Under the pieces are notes generated by a model that did no database searches, was not told the DNA's origin, and was given only the letters and a program-made list of their open reading frames with translations. From assembly GCA_963826475.1 (NCBI GenBank), contig CAWGXC010000003.1, positions 1,488,001 to 1,552,000 on the forward strand: a stretch of 64,000 bases of DNA, read 5' to 3'. Below, in pieces: positions 35,496 through 43,806 of the stretch. Source of the stretch: RHKX01 sp963826475. Lineage in GTDB: Bacteria > Actinomycetota > Thermoleophilia > Solirubrobacterales > 70-9. Every line of letters begins with the position of its first letter. Positions within the stretch are counted from its first letter, which is position 1. Position numbers and translations under genes: made by a program.

Positions 35496-35873
35496 TCAGA
35501 CCTTGGGCCGAGCCGCCTCCGAGTCCCGGACGCAGAGCGTGCTCTCCGGGGCGCTCCGGAGCCTCCCGGCCGGGATCTCCTCGCCGCAGACATCGCAAAT
35601 CCCGTACGTGCCGTCCTCGACCTTCTCCAAGGCTCGGACGATCCGCTCCTCGATCTTGTCGAGCCGATCAGCGACGCCGACCTCGGTGATCCGCCCGATG
35701 GCCTCGGTCGTGCCGTCCCCGATGCGTTTGCCGAAGCTGATGTTCGAGCCGCGCTCGGGAGGCTTCTTCAGCTCAGCCTCACGACCGCGCAGCTCCTCGA
35801 GCCGCGCGCGAAGGACCTTTTCCGCCTCGTCGGGGTCGAGGGGTTCGGCTGAGGGCGATTCGGACTGGGCCAT
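35496..35873 (-). CDS. DksA/TraR-type zinc-finger protein lacking the fourth Cys
   Basis: A 125-residue protein with an acidic coiled-coil N-terminal half (VLRARLEELRGREAELKKP) and a C-terminal zinc-finger region CDVCGEEIPAGRLRSAPEST followed by LCVRD. E. coli-type DksA uses CxxC...CxxC; here the ligands would be Cys93, Cys96 and Cys114, with Asp117 where the fourth Cys should be. It may bind RNA polymerase's secondary channel like DksA relatives or act as a redox-type C-finger variant. Orientation is opposite to the ABC genes. Confidence 0.85.
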   Translation of the reverse strand: MAQSESPSAEPLDPDEAEKVLRARLEELRGREAELKKPPERGSNISFGKRIGDGTTEAIGRITEVGVADRLDKIEERIVRALEKVEDGTYGICDVCGEEIPAGRLRSAPESTLCVRDSEAARPKV

Positions 35874-35913
35874 AGGTCATTGTCCACGCTTCCCGCAATC
35901 GCGGGGCCGACAC

Positions 35914-36468
35914 ATGCGCCGCCGACTCAGAATCACATCCACCAAGCGCCCCACCGCTCCGGCCGCCCGGCGCAGGCGACCCGTGGGCAACCGGCCCGCC
36001 CGTTATTACGCGGTCGCCGGCGTCGACCTGCGCGATGAGATGATGCGGCTCTGCGCCCTCGCAGCACTGGGCGGTCCGGACGGGCCGCTCAGCCGCACCC
36101 CTCCCGAGCTCGCGGTTCGCCGGGCGTCGAAGCGTCCGCGCAGCCGGCTGGGCTTCGCGGTGCCCGAGGAGCACCGGCTCTCGGTCACCGCCTATCCGGG
36201 AATCCGTCGCGGCGACATCGAGGAGACCCTGCTCCACGAGCTCGTCCACCTCGCGGTCGGCAGCTCGCCCGGAGCGCGCCGTTGGCACGGGCGCGAGTTC
36301 AGTGAAACGCTGCGCAAAGCGATGAAGGAGGCCTACGGGATCACCGGCGTCAAAGCGCGCAACGCCTACCACGGCGCCTACGCCGAAGCGCTCGAGCGGC
36401 GGCATGCGAGAGAGGCCGAGCTCGCGGCCCGGGGCGTGCACCGCGATCAGCTCGAGCTGATCGCCTGA
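35914..36468 (+). CDS. SprT-like zinc metallopeptidase domain protein
   Basis: A 184-residue protein. A basic N-terminal tail (STKRPTAPAARRRRPVGN) precedes a short metallopeptidase-like domain with TLLHELVHLAVG (HExxH) and, further on, WHGREFSETLRKAM, which supplies the third His as in SprT-like proteins. A protease role in DNA-protein crosslink repair is known for eukaryotic SPRTN, but bacterial members are not well defined. The 3' end overlaps the convergent DUF3253 gene by 22 bases. Confidence 0.75.
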   Translation: MRRRLRITSTKRPTAPAARRRRPVGNRPARYYAVAGVDLRDEMMRLCALAALGGPDGPLSRTPPELAVRRASKRPRSRLGFAVPEEHRLSVTAYPGIRRGDIEETLLHELVHLAVGSSPGARRWHGREFSETLRKAMKEAYGITGVKARNAYHGAYAEALERRHAREAELAARGVHRDQLELIA

Positions 36469-36737
36469 GCTGACTTGGCGGGTAGGCGCAAGCGGATCGC
36501 GCCTCGGGCGGAGTCGAGGTCGACGACCTTCCCTCCCTGCGTCACCTCGAGCTCGCCGCGAGCCACCATCGCCCGGGCCGCCTCCCGGACGACCGACATC
36601 AGCGGGCGGAAGCCGTCGTCGCCGCCGAGGTCTCGAGCGGCGTCCGAGGGGCAGATCGTCTTGCCCTCATCCCGCTGTTCGAGCAGAGCGACGATCGAGC
36701 GCTCAGCCTCTGCTCGACCAACCTCATCACCGGCCAT
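36447..36737 (-). CDS. DUF3253 protein
   Basis: A 96-residue winged-helix-like protein. DUF3253 marks are ICPSDAARDLGGDDGFRPLM, VREAARAMVARGELEVTQGG and the C-terminal RGAIRLRLP. Its function is unknown; a small DNA-binding protein is conceivable. It ends inside the convergent SprT-like gene and starts three bases after the stop of the cupredoxin gene, in the same direction, so the two may be co-transcribed. Confidence 0.8.
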   Translation of the reverse strand: MAGDEVGRAEAERSIVALLEQRDEGKTICPSDAARDLGGDDGFRPLMSVVREAARAMVARGELEVTQGGKVVDLDSARGAIRLRLPAKSAQAISSS

Positions 36738-36740
36738 CGG

Positions 36741-37448
36741 TCAGCCCTTCAGCACTGACTTCGCCATCGCGGGCGCTCCGTAGGGGACCGCGGCGCTGAC
36801 GTTGATCTTCGCCTTCTCGAGGCCCTTGATCCGCTTTTTCGCGGCTCTGTCCAGCTTCACGGTGAGCTTCCGGCTCTGCCCTGCTGCAAGGTCGATCCCC
36901 TTTCCGGACCCGACGAAGTGGCCGGCCACCTTCGCCTGGAAGCTCACGCCCTCGCTCAGCGTCGTCGCGCTCACCCGAACCTTGAGCTTGCCTGTCCGCC
37001 GCAGCTCCTTCAGCTTCCTCGACGCGACGGCGGCGTCGATCGAGGGCCTGGGTACCGCGCCGTCGCCGGAGACGATCAGCGTGCCTCTCATGTCGGCATG
37101 GATCGTGCAGACGAACGGATAAGAAGCGGGTGTCAGGTACTGAGCGCCCTCGACCCGGGCACTCGCACCGCCGGGAATCAACGGGCTCCTGAACAGCTCC
37201 TCGCCGTCGGGGCCGTCCCCGGTGGCGACGACGTTGTGCTGTGTGGTGGCCTGAGGATCGGCGTTGACGAACCCCGGAGTCCGGCCCGCGTCCAGGAGAA
37301 ATCCGTTCGGATCGGTGCTCCCCGAATAGGAGGTGTTCGATTCCGCGGTGATCGTGTCGGTGATCGCCGAGGCGCTCGCGGGCACGGCCAGCGCGGCGAT
37401 CGCGACGACGGTGATCACGCGTCGGCGAATCCCGTCCGTGTTGCTCAA
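36741..37448 (-). CDS. secreted cupredoxin (plastocyanin-like)
   Basis: A 235-residue exported protein. The signal peptide is RRRVITVVAIAALAVPASASA. The blue-copper ligands fit His in TTQHNVVATG, then Cys and His in YPFVCTIHADM and the nearby Met, giving the His-Cys-His-Met set. After the cupredoxin domain a ~100-residue Lys-rich beta-type domain follows (KLKVRVSATTLSEG to KLTVKLDRAAKKRIKG). It could carry electrons at the outer membrane face. The start is TTG 37448 with GGGAGAG upstream. Confidence 0.8.
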   Translation of the reverse strand: MSNTDGIRRRVITVVAIAALAVPASASAITDTITAESNTSYSGSTDPNGFLLDAGRTPGFVNADPQATTQHNVVATGDGPDGEELFRSPLIPGGASARVEGAQYLTPASYPFVCTIHADMRGTLIVSGDGAVPRPSIDAAVASRKLKELRRTGKLKVRVSATTLSEGVSFQAKVAGHFVGSGKGIDLAAGQSRKLTVKLDRAAKKRIKGLEKAKINVSAAVPYGAPAMAKSVLKG

Positions 37449-37499
37449 CTCGTCTCTCCCTGCTCGCCTTGACCCCCGACCGGGCTCCGAGAGTAGCGA

Positions 37500-37505
37500 T
37501 ACGGT
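37500..37505 (+). promoter_or_regulatory. -10 box of the exonuclease gene
   Basis: TACGGT is followed by six bases and ATG 37512, with no ribosome binding site. Confidence 0.5.
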
Positions 37506-37511
37506 CCCGCC

Positions 37512-38372
37512 ATGCCGGCTCCACTCCTTGCGGTCGATACGCCATCGATGCTCTACCGCGCCTTCTTCGCCCTACCGAAGACGATCACCGACGACAAGGG
37601 CCAATCGGTCAACGCTCTGCTCGGCACCGCCAACCTGATCCTCCGCGAGATCGAGGCGCACTCGCCCCGTGCCGTCGTCCTCTGCTTCGGGCCCGATGCC
37701 GCCGACTACCGGGTCGAGCTCTACTCCGGCTACCACGCCGATCGACCGGAGATGCCGGCCGAGCTGGTTCCTCAGTTCGCCGCCGCGCCCGACCTCTTCG
37801 AGGCCTTCGGCTGGGCGCCCGCCCGAACGGAAACCCTCGAGGCCGACGACGTCCTCGGTTCCCTTGCCGACGCCGAGGTCGCTGCCGGTGGCCAAGCCCT
37901 CCTGATGACCGGCGATCGCGACATGTATCAGTGTGCCCGCGACGGGGTCACCGTCCTCTACGTGAAGACGGGCAGCCCGGGCGCCGAGCTCGTCGACGCC
38001 AAGGAGGTCCGCAAGCGCTACGGCATCGACCCCGTGCAGGTCCCCGACTTCATCGCCCTCCGCGGCGACCCCTCAGACGGCATCCCCGGCGCGCCGGGCA
38101 TCGGGGAGAAGACCGCCGCCCAGCTACTCAATCGCCACGGCTCCCTCGATGCGATCCTCGATGACTTCCTCGCCGACAGCACCCCGAGGATCCGCGGCGT
38201 CCTCAAGGACAATCGAGACGCCCTACTCGCCTACCGCGAGATCGCCCGCCTCCAGGACGCCGAGGTCGAGCGCCCACCCGACCGCGAAACCGACTGGGCC
38301 GAAGCCGCGAAGGCAGCGAGCAAGGCCGGTATGGGCCAGCTGGCAGGTCGATTGGAGAAGGCCGGGCGCTGA
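37512..38372 (+). CDS. 5'-3' exonuclease (PolI N-domain type)
   Basis: A 286-residue stand-alone FEN-like nuclease similar to the N-terminal domain of DNA polymerase I. It begins PLLAVDTPSMLYRAFFALP with the first metal Asp, continues with YHADRPEMPAELVPQF, ETLEADDVLGSLA and LLMTGDRDMYQC, and has the helix-3-turn-helix DNA-binding part IPGAPGIGEKTAAQLLNRHG. The metal-binding carboxylates are intact. It would remove RNA primers or flaps. No polymerase domain is attached. Confidence 0.9.
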   Translation: MPAPLLAVDTPSMLYRAFFALPKTITDDKGQSVNALLGTANLILREIEAHSPRAVVLCFGPDAADYRVELYSGYHADRPEMPAELVPQFAAAPDLFEAFGWAPARTETLEADDVLGSLADAEVAAGGQALLMTGDRDMYQCARDGVTVLYVKTGSPGAELVDAKEVRKRYGIDPVQVPDFIALRGDPSDGIPGAPGIGEKTAAQLLNRHGSLDAILDDFLADSTPRIRGVLKDNRDALLAYREIARLQDAEVERPPDRETDWAEAAKAASKAGMGQLAGRLEKAGR

Positions 38373-38388
38373 GCCGGGCGACGACTCC

Positions 38389-39183
38389 TCAGCGGGCTAT
38401 GGACGAACCCGCGGACGTCGCACTGGCCCCGGCCCTCGAGAGGGCCCTCGACGCCGTGGCCGGGAACGACCGCGGACACTTGCGCGAGGCCCCCGGAGGC
38501 CCCACGCCGATGTCCCTCTGATTCGGGGCGTCGATGCAGTAGGTGACCTGGAAGCGGTAATTGCCGGGCGGAGCCTGGAAGCGGCTTTTTCCGGTGAGCA
38601 TGCCCTTGCGCGGGGTCTTGGCCCGCGTCTTGTCCTTGATCACGAACCGCGCATTGCCGATCTTGTTGAAGTACCAGAGCACCCTGCGATTGGCGAGGTT
38701 GGTCCGCAGCTTCGGCGAAAACTTCAACTTGAATCGGGAGGCGATGTGGCGATCTCGGGTCGTGCGCACGTTGAGCTTGCCCTCGGCGAAGACGACGACC
38801 TGCCGGGACCTGCTGCGCGCCGCGAGGTCGGGATCGTTGATCGCGACCTTGTAGGTGCTGTTCAGATCCGGCGTGACGTCAGCGAAGAGGTAGCGGCCGT
38901 CGGGGCCGGTCGTTGTGGTTGCGATCAGCTTCGACGACTTGTACGGGTAGGGACGCTCGTAGAGCTTCAGCGTGCGACCTCCGGCCGAAACCCCCTCGTC
39001 GGCCGTGAGAAAGCCCTTGATCTTGATCGTCCCCTGACCGTAGGTGATCGCCTCGGGCTTGGCCTTGATGCTGACTGCGGCAGCCGACGCACCCTGAGCA
39101 CCGATGCCGGCTACGGCAAGCACGACGAAGGCCGCCACGCCGGCCACCCGCACTCGAAAATCCTTGGTTGTCGTTTGTCTCAT
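38389..39183 (-). CDS. secreted beta-sandwich protein of unknown role
   Basis: A 264-residue exported protein with the signal segment VAGVAAFVVLAVAGIGAQGASA. The mature N-terminal part has an Ig-like/CNA-B-like strand pattern (ITYGQGTIKIKGFLTADEGV, TTTGPDGRYLFADVTPDL), often seen in surface or carboxypeptidase-regulatory domains. The C-terminal third (YRFQVTYCIDAPNQRDIGV) has two Cys residues. AGGAGG lies five bases before ATG 39183, a good start. No function is assigned. Confidence 0.75.
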   Translation of the reverse strand: MRQTTTKDFRVRVAGVAAFVVLAVAGIGAQGASAAAVSIKAKPEAITYGQGTIKIKGFLTADEGVSAGGRTLKLYERPYPYKSSKLIATTTTGPDGRYLFADVTPDLNSTYKVAINDPDLAARSRSRQVVVFAEGKLNVRTTRDRHIASRFKLKFSPKLRTNLANRRVLWYFNKIGNARFVIKDKTRAKTPRKGMLTGKSRFQAPPGNYRFQVTYCIDAPNQRDIGVGPPGASRKCPRSFPATASRALSRAGASATSAGSSIAR

Positions 39184-39284
39184 CCTGCCTCCTGGTCTGT
39201 GGCTCAGCCGCCTCCCGAGCTGCCGGAGCAGGATAGCCATGGTCGCTCCCGGCGCTCGCCGGGTCACGGCACCCGCCACTGATC

Positions 39285-39290
39285 TAGGCT
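39285..39290 (+). promoter_or_regulatory. -10 box of a hydrolase gene
   Basis: TAGGCT, six bases, ATG 39297. No ribosome binding site is visible. Confidence 0.5.
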
Positions 39291-39296
39291 CGCGGC

Positions 39297-40145
39297 ATGA
39301 GCTCCACCGAGACCCGAGCGCTGGAGCCGGCCATGCCTTCGCGCGGTCGTTTCCACCGTCAGGGTCAGGGCGAGCCGATGCTCTGCTTACACGGCATCAC
39401 GGATACCTGGAGAACCTGGGAGCTGGTGCTCCCGGCGCTCGCCGAGCGGCACGACGTCCTCGCGATCACGCTGCTTGGGCACTCGGGCGGACGGGTTCCG
39501 GAGCATTCGGGGGAGATCGTGCTCAAGGACCTGGTCGACGAGGCGGAGCGCGACATGGATGCCGCGGGCTTCGAGACCGCCCACATCGTCGGCAACTCCC
39601 TCGGCGGCTGGGTGGCGCTCGAGCTCGCCGCGCGGGGAAGGGCCCGCTCGGTCGTCGCTCTCTCCCCCGCCGGCGGCTGGGACGTGGGGAGCCGCCGGGC
39701 GATCAGGACCTACTGGGATCTGATCCTGACGCAACGCTTCCTGAAGCTCGGCGCGCCGCTGGCGCTGAACCTGGCCACCAGGCCGCGCGGACGCTGGCTC
39801 GTCCTCGGCAACCTCGTCTCAGACCCCCCTGCCGTTCCCGCCGGGCTCGCGACGGCCCTCGTCCGCGGGGCCGCTGACTGCCCAGCCGCTCTGCCGCTGT
39901 TGACGGAGTCCCGCCGCGACGGCTACCCGGACCTCGAGGAAATCGATTGCCCGGTGCGCATCGCCTGGGGGTCCAATGACCGCCTGCTCCCGGTGAGGAC
40001 GCTCTCGGAGAGGCTGCGGCGCCTGCTGCCCGATGCAGAGTGGATCGAGATCGAGGGAGCGGGCCATCTGCCGCAGATCGACCACCCGAAGCGGACCGCC
40101 GAGCTGATCCTCGAGGTCAGCACGGTCAGAGCACCAGCCGCCTGA
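39297..40145 (+). CDS. alpha/beta hydrolase
   Basis: A 282-residue hydrolase. The oxyanion motif is LCLHGITDTWRTW, the nucleophile elbow IVGNSLGGWVALEL, the acid in AWGSNDRLLPVR and the base His in IEGAGHLPQIDHP. The cap domain contains TYWDLILTQRFLKLGAPLAL. Its nearest look-alike in the window is the SCP2-hydrolase that ends one base away on the other strand, with the related motif SFAGNSMGG, but the substrate remains unknown. Confidence 0.85.
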   Translation: MSSTETRALEPAMPSRGRFHRQGQGEPMLCLHGITDTWRTWELVLPALAERHDVLAITLLGHSGGRVPEHSGEIVLKDLVDEAERDMDAAGFETAHIVGNSLGGWVALELAARGRARSVVALSPAGGWDVGSRRAIRTYWDLILTQRFLKLGAPLALNLATRPRGRWLVLGNLVSDPPAVPAGLATALVRGAADCPAALPLLTESRRDGYPDLEEIDCPVRIAWGSNDRLLPVRTLSERLRRLLPDAEWIEIEGAGHLPQIDHPKRTAELILEVSTVRAPAA

Positions 40146-40146
40146 C

Positions 40147-41331
40147 TCAGTCTCCGAGGAAGTCCGCCATCACCTCGTGGGTCTGGCCCGGCCGCTCCAT
40201 CTGCGGCACGTGGCCGCAGCCGAGCTCGAGATGCCGAGCGCGTGGCAGGGCCCGCTCGACGTGGCGCATGAACGAGATCGGCACGAGGTTGTCCTGGGTC
40301 CCCCAGACGAACAGCGACTCGGGTCCGAGCTTCTTCAGTCGGGTCCAGAAACCCTTCTCGCCGTAGGGCTCATCCATGTAGATGTTGCGGGCGCACTCGT
40401 AGAAGGCGAAACGGCCGGCGGGAGTGCAGTAGGCGCGCAGGAACTCGTCGACTCCGGCGGCCGTCCAGCCCTGCTCCCCGCCGGGGACGATCTTGCGGAC
40501 GACCGGCTCGACGGCCCACCGCGGCGTCGGCTGGATGAACCCGAGTCGCGGCAGCGGCATCTGCAGCAGCCACTTCCACGGCCGCTCCTTGAGCCAGGCG
40601 AGCGCCGGTGCGAGCAGCACCAGCTTCTCGACCCGCTCCGGATGGGTGATACCGAGCTCGATCGCGATCCGCCCGCCCATGCTGTTGCCGGCGAAGCTCG
40701 CCTTCTCGATGCCGAGCTCGTCGAGGAGCTCGGTGACGACGTTTGCGAACCACATCGCGTTATAGGGGGCGCTCCGCGGCTTGCCGGAGTCGCCGAAGCC
40801 GGGAAGGTCGATTGCGATGACCCGGTGCCCGAGAGGGGCCAGGGCGCTGACCGTGGTCATGAACGATGCCTTGGTGCCGCCGAGCCCGTGGATGCAGACG
40901 ATCGGCTTACCCTCCCCCGCCTCGAGCAGCGAGATGTCGTGGTTGGCCGTCTTCACCCGGTCGAAGCGAAGTCGCTCGGGCTCCCTCGAGCCGTTCGTCG
41001 CCGCGAGGAAGCCGATCCCGAGGTGCAGGTTCTGGCGGACATCGAGGCGACCTGCCCTGAACGCGTCCATGCCGCCGCGCACGTCATCGGCTATCGATGC
41101 CCAGGTGTCGGAATCGGCGCTCAGCAGGGCGTCAGGACCCTTGCCGTCGTTCGCCGGCTTCAGAACCAGCTCATCGCCCTTGATGATGGCGTCGTGATCG
41201 CGCCCGTCGGTGACGACGAGGCGGATGCGCGCCTTGCCCCCGGGGACGTCCATGTCGTCGGGTTCGAAGCGGCTCGCAAGCGCCTCCAGCGCCTCGATCG
41301 AAGTCGGCGCTTCGGCCGTAGTGGGACTCAC
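40147..41331 (-). CDS. SCP2-like domain fused to alpha/beta hydrolase
   Basis: A 394-residue two-domain protein. Residues ~1-115 look like a sterol-carrier (SCP2) fold (ARIRLVVTDGRDHDAIIKGD, DALLSADSDTWASIADDVRG). The rest is an alpha/beta hydrolase with VCIHGLGGTKASF, the nucleophile elbow ASFAGNSMGGRIAIEL, the acid in VWGTQDNLVPIS and the base in ELGCGHVPQMERP. A lipid-like substrate is suggested by the SCP2 part. I use GTG 41331, seven bases after TAAAAT (41339-41344, minus), rather than the ATG at 41340 that overlaps this box. Confidence 0.85.
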   Translation of the reverse strand: MSPTTAEAPTSIEALEALASRFEPDDMDVPGGKARIRLVVTDGRDHDAIIKGDELVLKPANDGKGPDALLSADSDTWASIADDVRGGMDAFRAGRLDVRQNLHLGIGFLAATNGSREPERLRFDRVKTANHDISLLEAGEGKPIVCIHGLGGTKASFMTTVSALAPLGHRVIAIDLPGFGDSGKPRSAPYNAMWFANVVTELLDELGIEKASFAGNSMGGRIAIELGITHPERVEKLVLLAPALAWLKERPWKWLLQMPLPRLGFIQPTPRWAVEPVVRKIVPGGEQGWTAAGVDEFLRAYCTPAGRFAFYECARNIYMDEPYGEKGFWTRLKKLGPESLFVWGTQDNLVPISFMRHVERALPRARHLELGCGHVPQMERPGQTHEVMADFLGD

Positions 41332-41360
41332 GCGTTCCATTTTACCCGCCTCCGTGCTCC

Positions 41361-42308
41361 TTACGCACGAACGCTCGAGGCATCGAGCAGATCGCGGAGC
41401 GAGGCGCCGACCTCCTCGATGGCGTCGGCAGCGGCATCGCTCACCGCGCCCATCCCGAAGAAGCCGTGGACTAGGCCGTCGAAGCGCCGCCTGACGACCG
41501 GCACGCCGGCGGCTTCCAACCCGTCGGCATAGGCCTCACCGTCGTCGCGAAGGGGATCGAACTCGGCCGTGACGATGAGCGCCGGGGGCAAGCCGGAGAG
41601 ATCCTCGGCGCGGAGGGGCGACGCTTGCGGGTCCGTGGGGGAGGCGTCGCCGATGTACTTCTCGCGGAACCATCGCATGTCGTCCGCGGTCAGGAAGAGG
41701 CCCTCCCCGTTCTCGGCGACGGATTGACGTTCCTCGGAGAAGTCCGTGACCGGGTAGAGGAGCAGTTGCCCCGCGAGCGAGGGTTCGTGACCGCGCAAGG
41801 CCTGCGCGGTCACCGCGGCGAGGTTGCCGCCGGCACTGTCGCCTCCCACCGAGACCCGGTCGGAATCGCCGCCGAGCTCGTCGGCATGGTCGAGGGCCCA
41901 GGCGGTCGCCTCGACCGCATCCTCGGCTGCGGCCGGGAACGGATGCTCGGGAGCGACGCGGTACTCGACGCTGAGCACGGCCGACCTCCCGTCGCGGCAG
42001 AGGATCCTGCACTGGGAATCGTAGGTGGCGATGTCCCCGATCACGAAGCCACCACCATGGAAGAAGACGAGCGTCGGCAGGAGGCCTTCGGCGTTCGCCG
42101 GCTTGTAGAGACGAGCGGGCAGGGGACCGACGGCACCGGGAACCTCGATGTCGGTGATCTCGCCGACCTCGACCTCCGGGCCGAGCGCGGCGGTGGCCGT
42201 GCTCATCCGGCTGAAGTTGGCCCGAGCCTGCTCGATCGTGCCCAGCGACATCGGCGGTGCCTGATTGAGCTGCTCGAGCAGCGCCGCGATCTGTGGATCG
42301 AGAGGCAT
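41361..42308 (-). CDS. hormone-sensitive-lipase-family esterase
   Basis: A 315-residue family IV esterase. The oxyanion motif HGGGF is in LVFFHGGGFVIGD, the nucleophile elbow is VGGDSAGGNLAAV, the acid is in TAEFDPLRDDG, and the base His in FDGLVHGFFGMG. Such enzymes cleave short-chain esters in the cytoplasm. It begins two bases after the stop of the YciI-like gene and is probably translated with it. Confidence 0.9.
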   Translation of the reverse strand: MPLDPQIAALLEQLNQAPPMSLGTIEQARANFSRMSTATAALGPEVEVGEITDIEVPGAVGPLPARLYKPANAEGLLPTLVFFHGGGFVIGDIATYDSQCRILCRDGRSAVLSVEYRVAPEHPFPAAAEDAVEATAWALDHADELGGDSDRVSVGGDSAGGNLAAVTAQALRGHEPSLAGQLLLYPVTDFSEERQSVAENGEGLFLTADDMRWFREKYIGDASPTDPQASPLRAEDLSGLPPALIVTAEFDPLRDDGEAYADGLEAAGVPVVRRRFDGLVHGFFGMGAVSDAAADAIEEVGASLRDLLDASSVRA

Positions 42309-42310
42309 CG

Positions 42311-42604
42311 TCAGGTCGCCGGGTCGCTGAGCTCGCGGTGAGCGACCAGCTTCCAGGGCTCGATGCGCGTGGCGGTGATCAGCTCCGCTCCGCGATAGGG
42401 GTCGGCCGCGGTGAAGGCCTCGACCTCAGCAGCGTCGGTCGTCTCGAAGATGAACAGGGCTCCCGTCGGCGGATCGCCGGTCGCGCCGGCCATCGCCAGG
42501 GGCCCGTCCGAGCTCCAGCTCTCGATGTGGGCGAGGTGGGCCTCCCTGTGCGGCTGCCGGCGCTCGAGGATGCCGTCGACGTACTCGTAGGTGAGGAGGT
42601 ACAT
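42311..42604 (-). CDS. YciI-like protein
   Basis: A 97-residue YCII-domain protein (ferredoxin-like fold). Conserved marks are the start MYLLTYEYVDGILERRQPHR, the His in EAHLAHIE, and FTAADPYRGAELITATRIEPW. The His and the Asp of DPY are the putative active-site pair of this superfamily; activity is unknown. It lies directly upstream of the esterase gene. Confidence 0.85.
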   Translation of the reverse strand: MYLLTYEYVDGILERRQPHREAHLAHIESWSSDGPLAMAGATGDPPTGALFIFETTDAAEVEAFTAADPYRGAELITATRIEPWKLVAHRELSDPAT

Positions 42605-42615
42605 CCGGCCCCGCC

Positions 42616-43191
42616 TCAGTAGTTGCGTCGCAGGACGCGCCGGACCGGAGGGCGGCGGAAGTTCGCCTGCCCGAGGGCCGCGTTGATGCCGACCAGCGCC
42701 AGCGCCGCGCCGAGATGGCAGGCACCGACCGCGCTGAGCAGCCGCTTGGAGCGCTGCTCGCGCGGGCTCGCGCTTGCGCTCGCGGTGCCCCCATCGCTCA
42801 ACGGCACCGCGCCGTCCGGCTCCATCGAGCCGAATCGCATGCCCTCGAGTCCCGCCGCGACCCCGGTCACGGCAACGATCCCGACCGCGACGTCCTTCGC
42901 CGTCGCGAGCTGACGCTCGCGCTCGGAGAGCATCGAGGGCCGGGCCTCGCTGAGGCGCGCGCCCCCCCAACCGGCGATAAGGGCACCGAGTCCGAGGCTG
43001 TTGACGGCCCCGTAGCGGCGCCAGGCGGCATTGACTACCTTGCCGCGCTCGCGCGGATCCTCGATCTCGGTGACCGCCGGGTGCATGCCGACGCGAGCGA
43101 AGAGGTTGCCGCCGACGATCGCGGCCAGACCCACGTCGTGCAGTCCGCGGCCGATGCTGCTGACGGTGTCGCTTTCGACTCCAAGTCTCAT
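42616..43191 (-). CDS. membrane protein of unknown function
   Basis: A 191-residue protein with four probable hydrophobic helices (GLAAIVGGNLFARVGMHPAV, AVNSLGLGALIAGWGGARL, DVAVGIVAVTGVAAGLEG, LLSAVGACHLGAALALVGIN). A short charged stretch with Ser/Ala repeats (GGTASASASPREQRSKR) separates helices 3 and 4. I do not recognise a family. CACGCT is six bases upstream of ATG 43191, a likely -10 box. It is upstream of, and may be co-transcribed with, the YciI-like gene. Confidence 0.65.
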   Translation of the reverse strand: MRLGVESDTVSSIGRGLHDVGLAAIVGGNLFARVGMHPAVTEIEDPRERGKVVNAAWRRYGAVNSLGLGALIAGWGGARLSEARPSMLSERERQLATAKDVAVGIVAVTGVAAGLEGMRFGSMEPDGAVPLSDGGTASASASPREQRSKRLLSAVGACHLGAALALVGINAALGQANFRRPPVRRVLRRNY

Positions 43192-43278
43192 TCGGAAAGC
43201 GTGCCCCGAAGGCAGGGGGCCGAAACACTGCATCCGGCGCGACGGGTTCGAGAGGACAGATTTGGGTACCGAGTCCGT

Positions 43279-43752
43279 ATGCGAGACGAGCTCGAGCGCG
43301 AAGAGGGGGCCAACCCGGAGAGTGCCGCCATCACCGGCGGGGTTCCCGCCGCGGCCGAGGCGCCCCCGCAGGTCAGGGGTCGCGCGGCGACCGCGGCCTC
43401 CTCGACCTACATCTTCCTGATCCTCGGGATCGTCCTGATGCTCACGGCGGCGATCGCCAAGCAGGACTCGAGCAATGCGATCGGCATGGTCGTCCTGGGC
43501 GCGGCGCTCACGGCCGTGGGCGTGATGTCGGTGACCGGGCTGCTCACACCGGTACTGGTCGCCGTCCTCGGCTTCACCGCAGGCGTCCTGGCGACGATCG
43601 TCGCCTTCAGCGCCAGCGACTTCGGCTATCCGCAGCTCATCCTCCTGGTCTGCGGCGCGGCGACCTTCATCGCTTCCTTCGCCTCCCTTGCCGCATCGGA
43701 TCGACGCGGCAGGGGCGACAGGGAGCCGACGGCAGGCGTCGAGAACGTCTGA
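43279..43752 (+). CDS. small membrane protein of unknown function
   Basis: A 157-residue protein. A disordered acidic/Ala-Pro N-terminus (~40 residues) precedes four hydrophobic helices (TYIFLILGIVLMLTAAIA, AIGMVVLGAALTAVGVM, PVLVAVLGFTAGVLATIVAF, LILLVCGAATFIASFASLAA). The C-terminus is basic. No family is recognised. It precedes the decayed dehalogenase and formate dehydrogenase genes on the same strand. Confidence 0.65.
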   Translation: MRDELEREEGANPESAAITGGVPAAAEAPPQVRGRAATAASSTYIFLILGIVLMLTAAIAKQDSSNAIGMVVLGAALTAVGVMSVTGLLTPVLVAVLGFTAGVLATIVAFSASDFGYPQLILLVCGAATFIASFASLAASDRRGRGDREPTAGVENV

Positions 43753-43806
43753 GGCTTGCCCGGACGTGCTTGTCACCGCCGACGAGCGCGAGGACGAGGA
43801 CGCGGA

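Noticed and set aside
35496..35873. Fourth zinc ligand of the DksA-like protein encoded by UGA (Sec)
   Set aside because: The codon at that position is a normal Asp codon and there is no UGA or SECIS-like hairpin.
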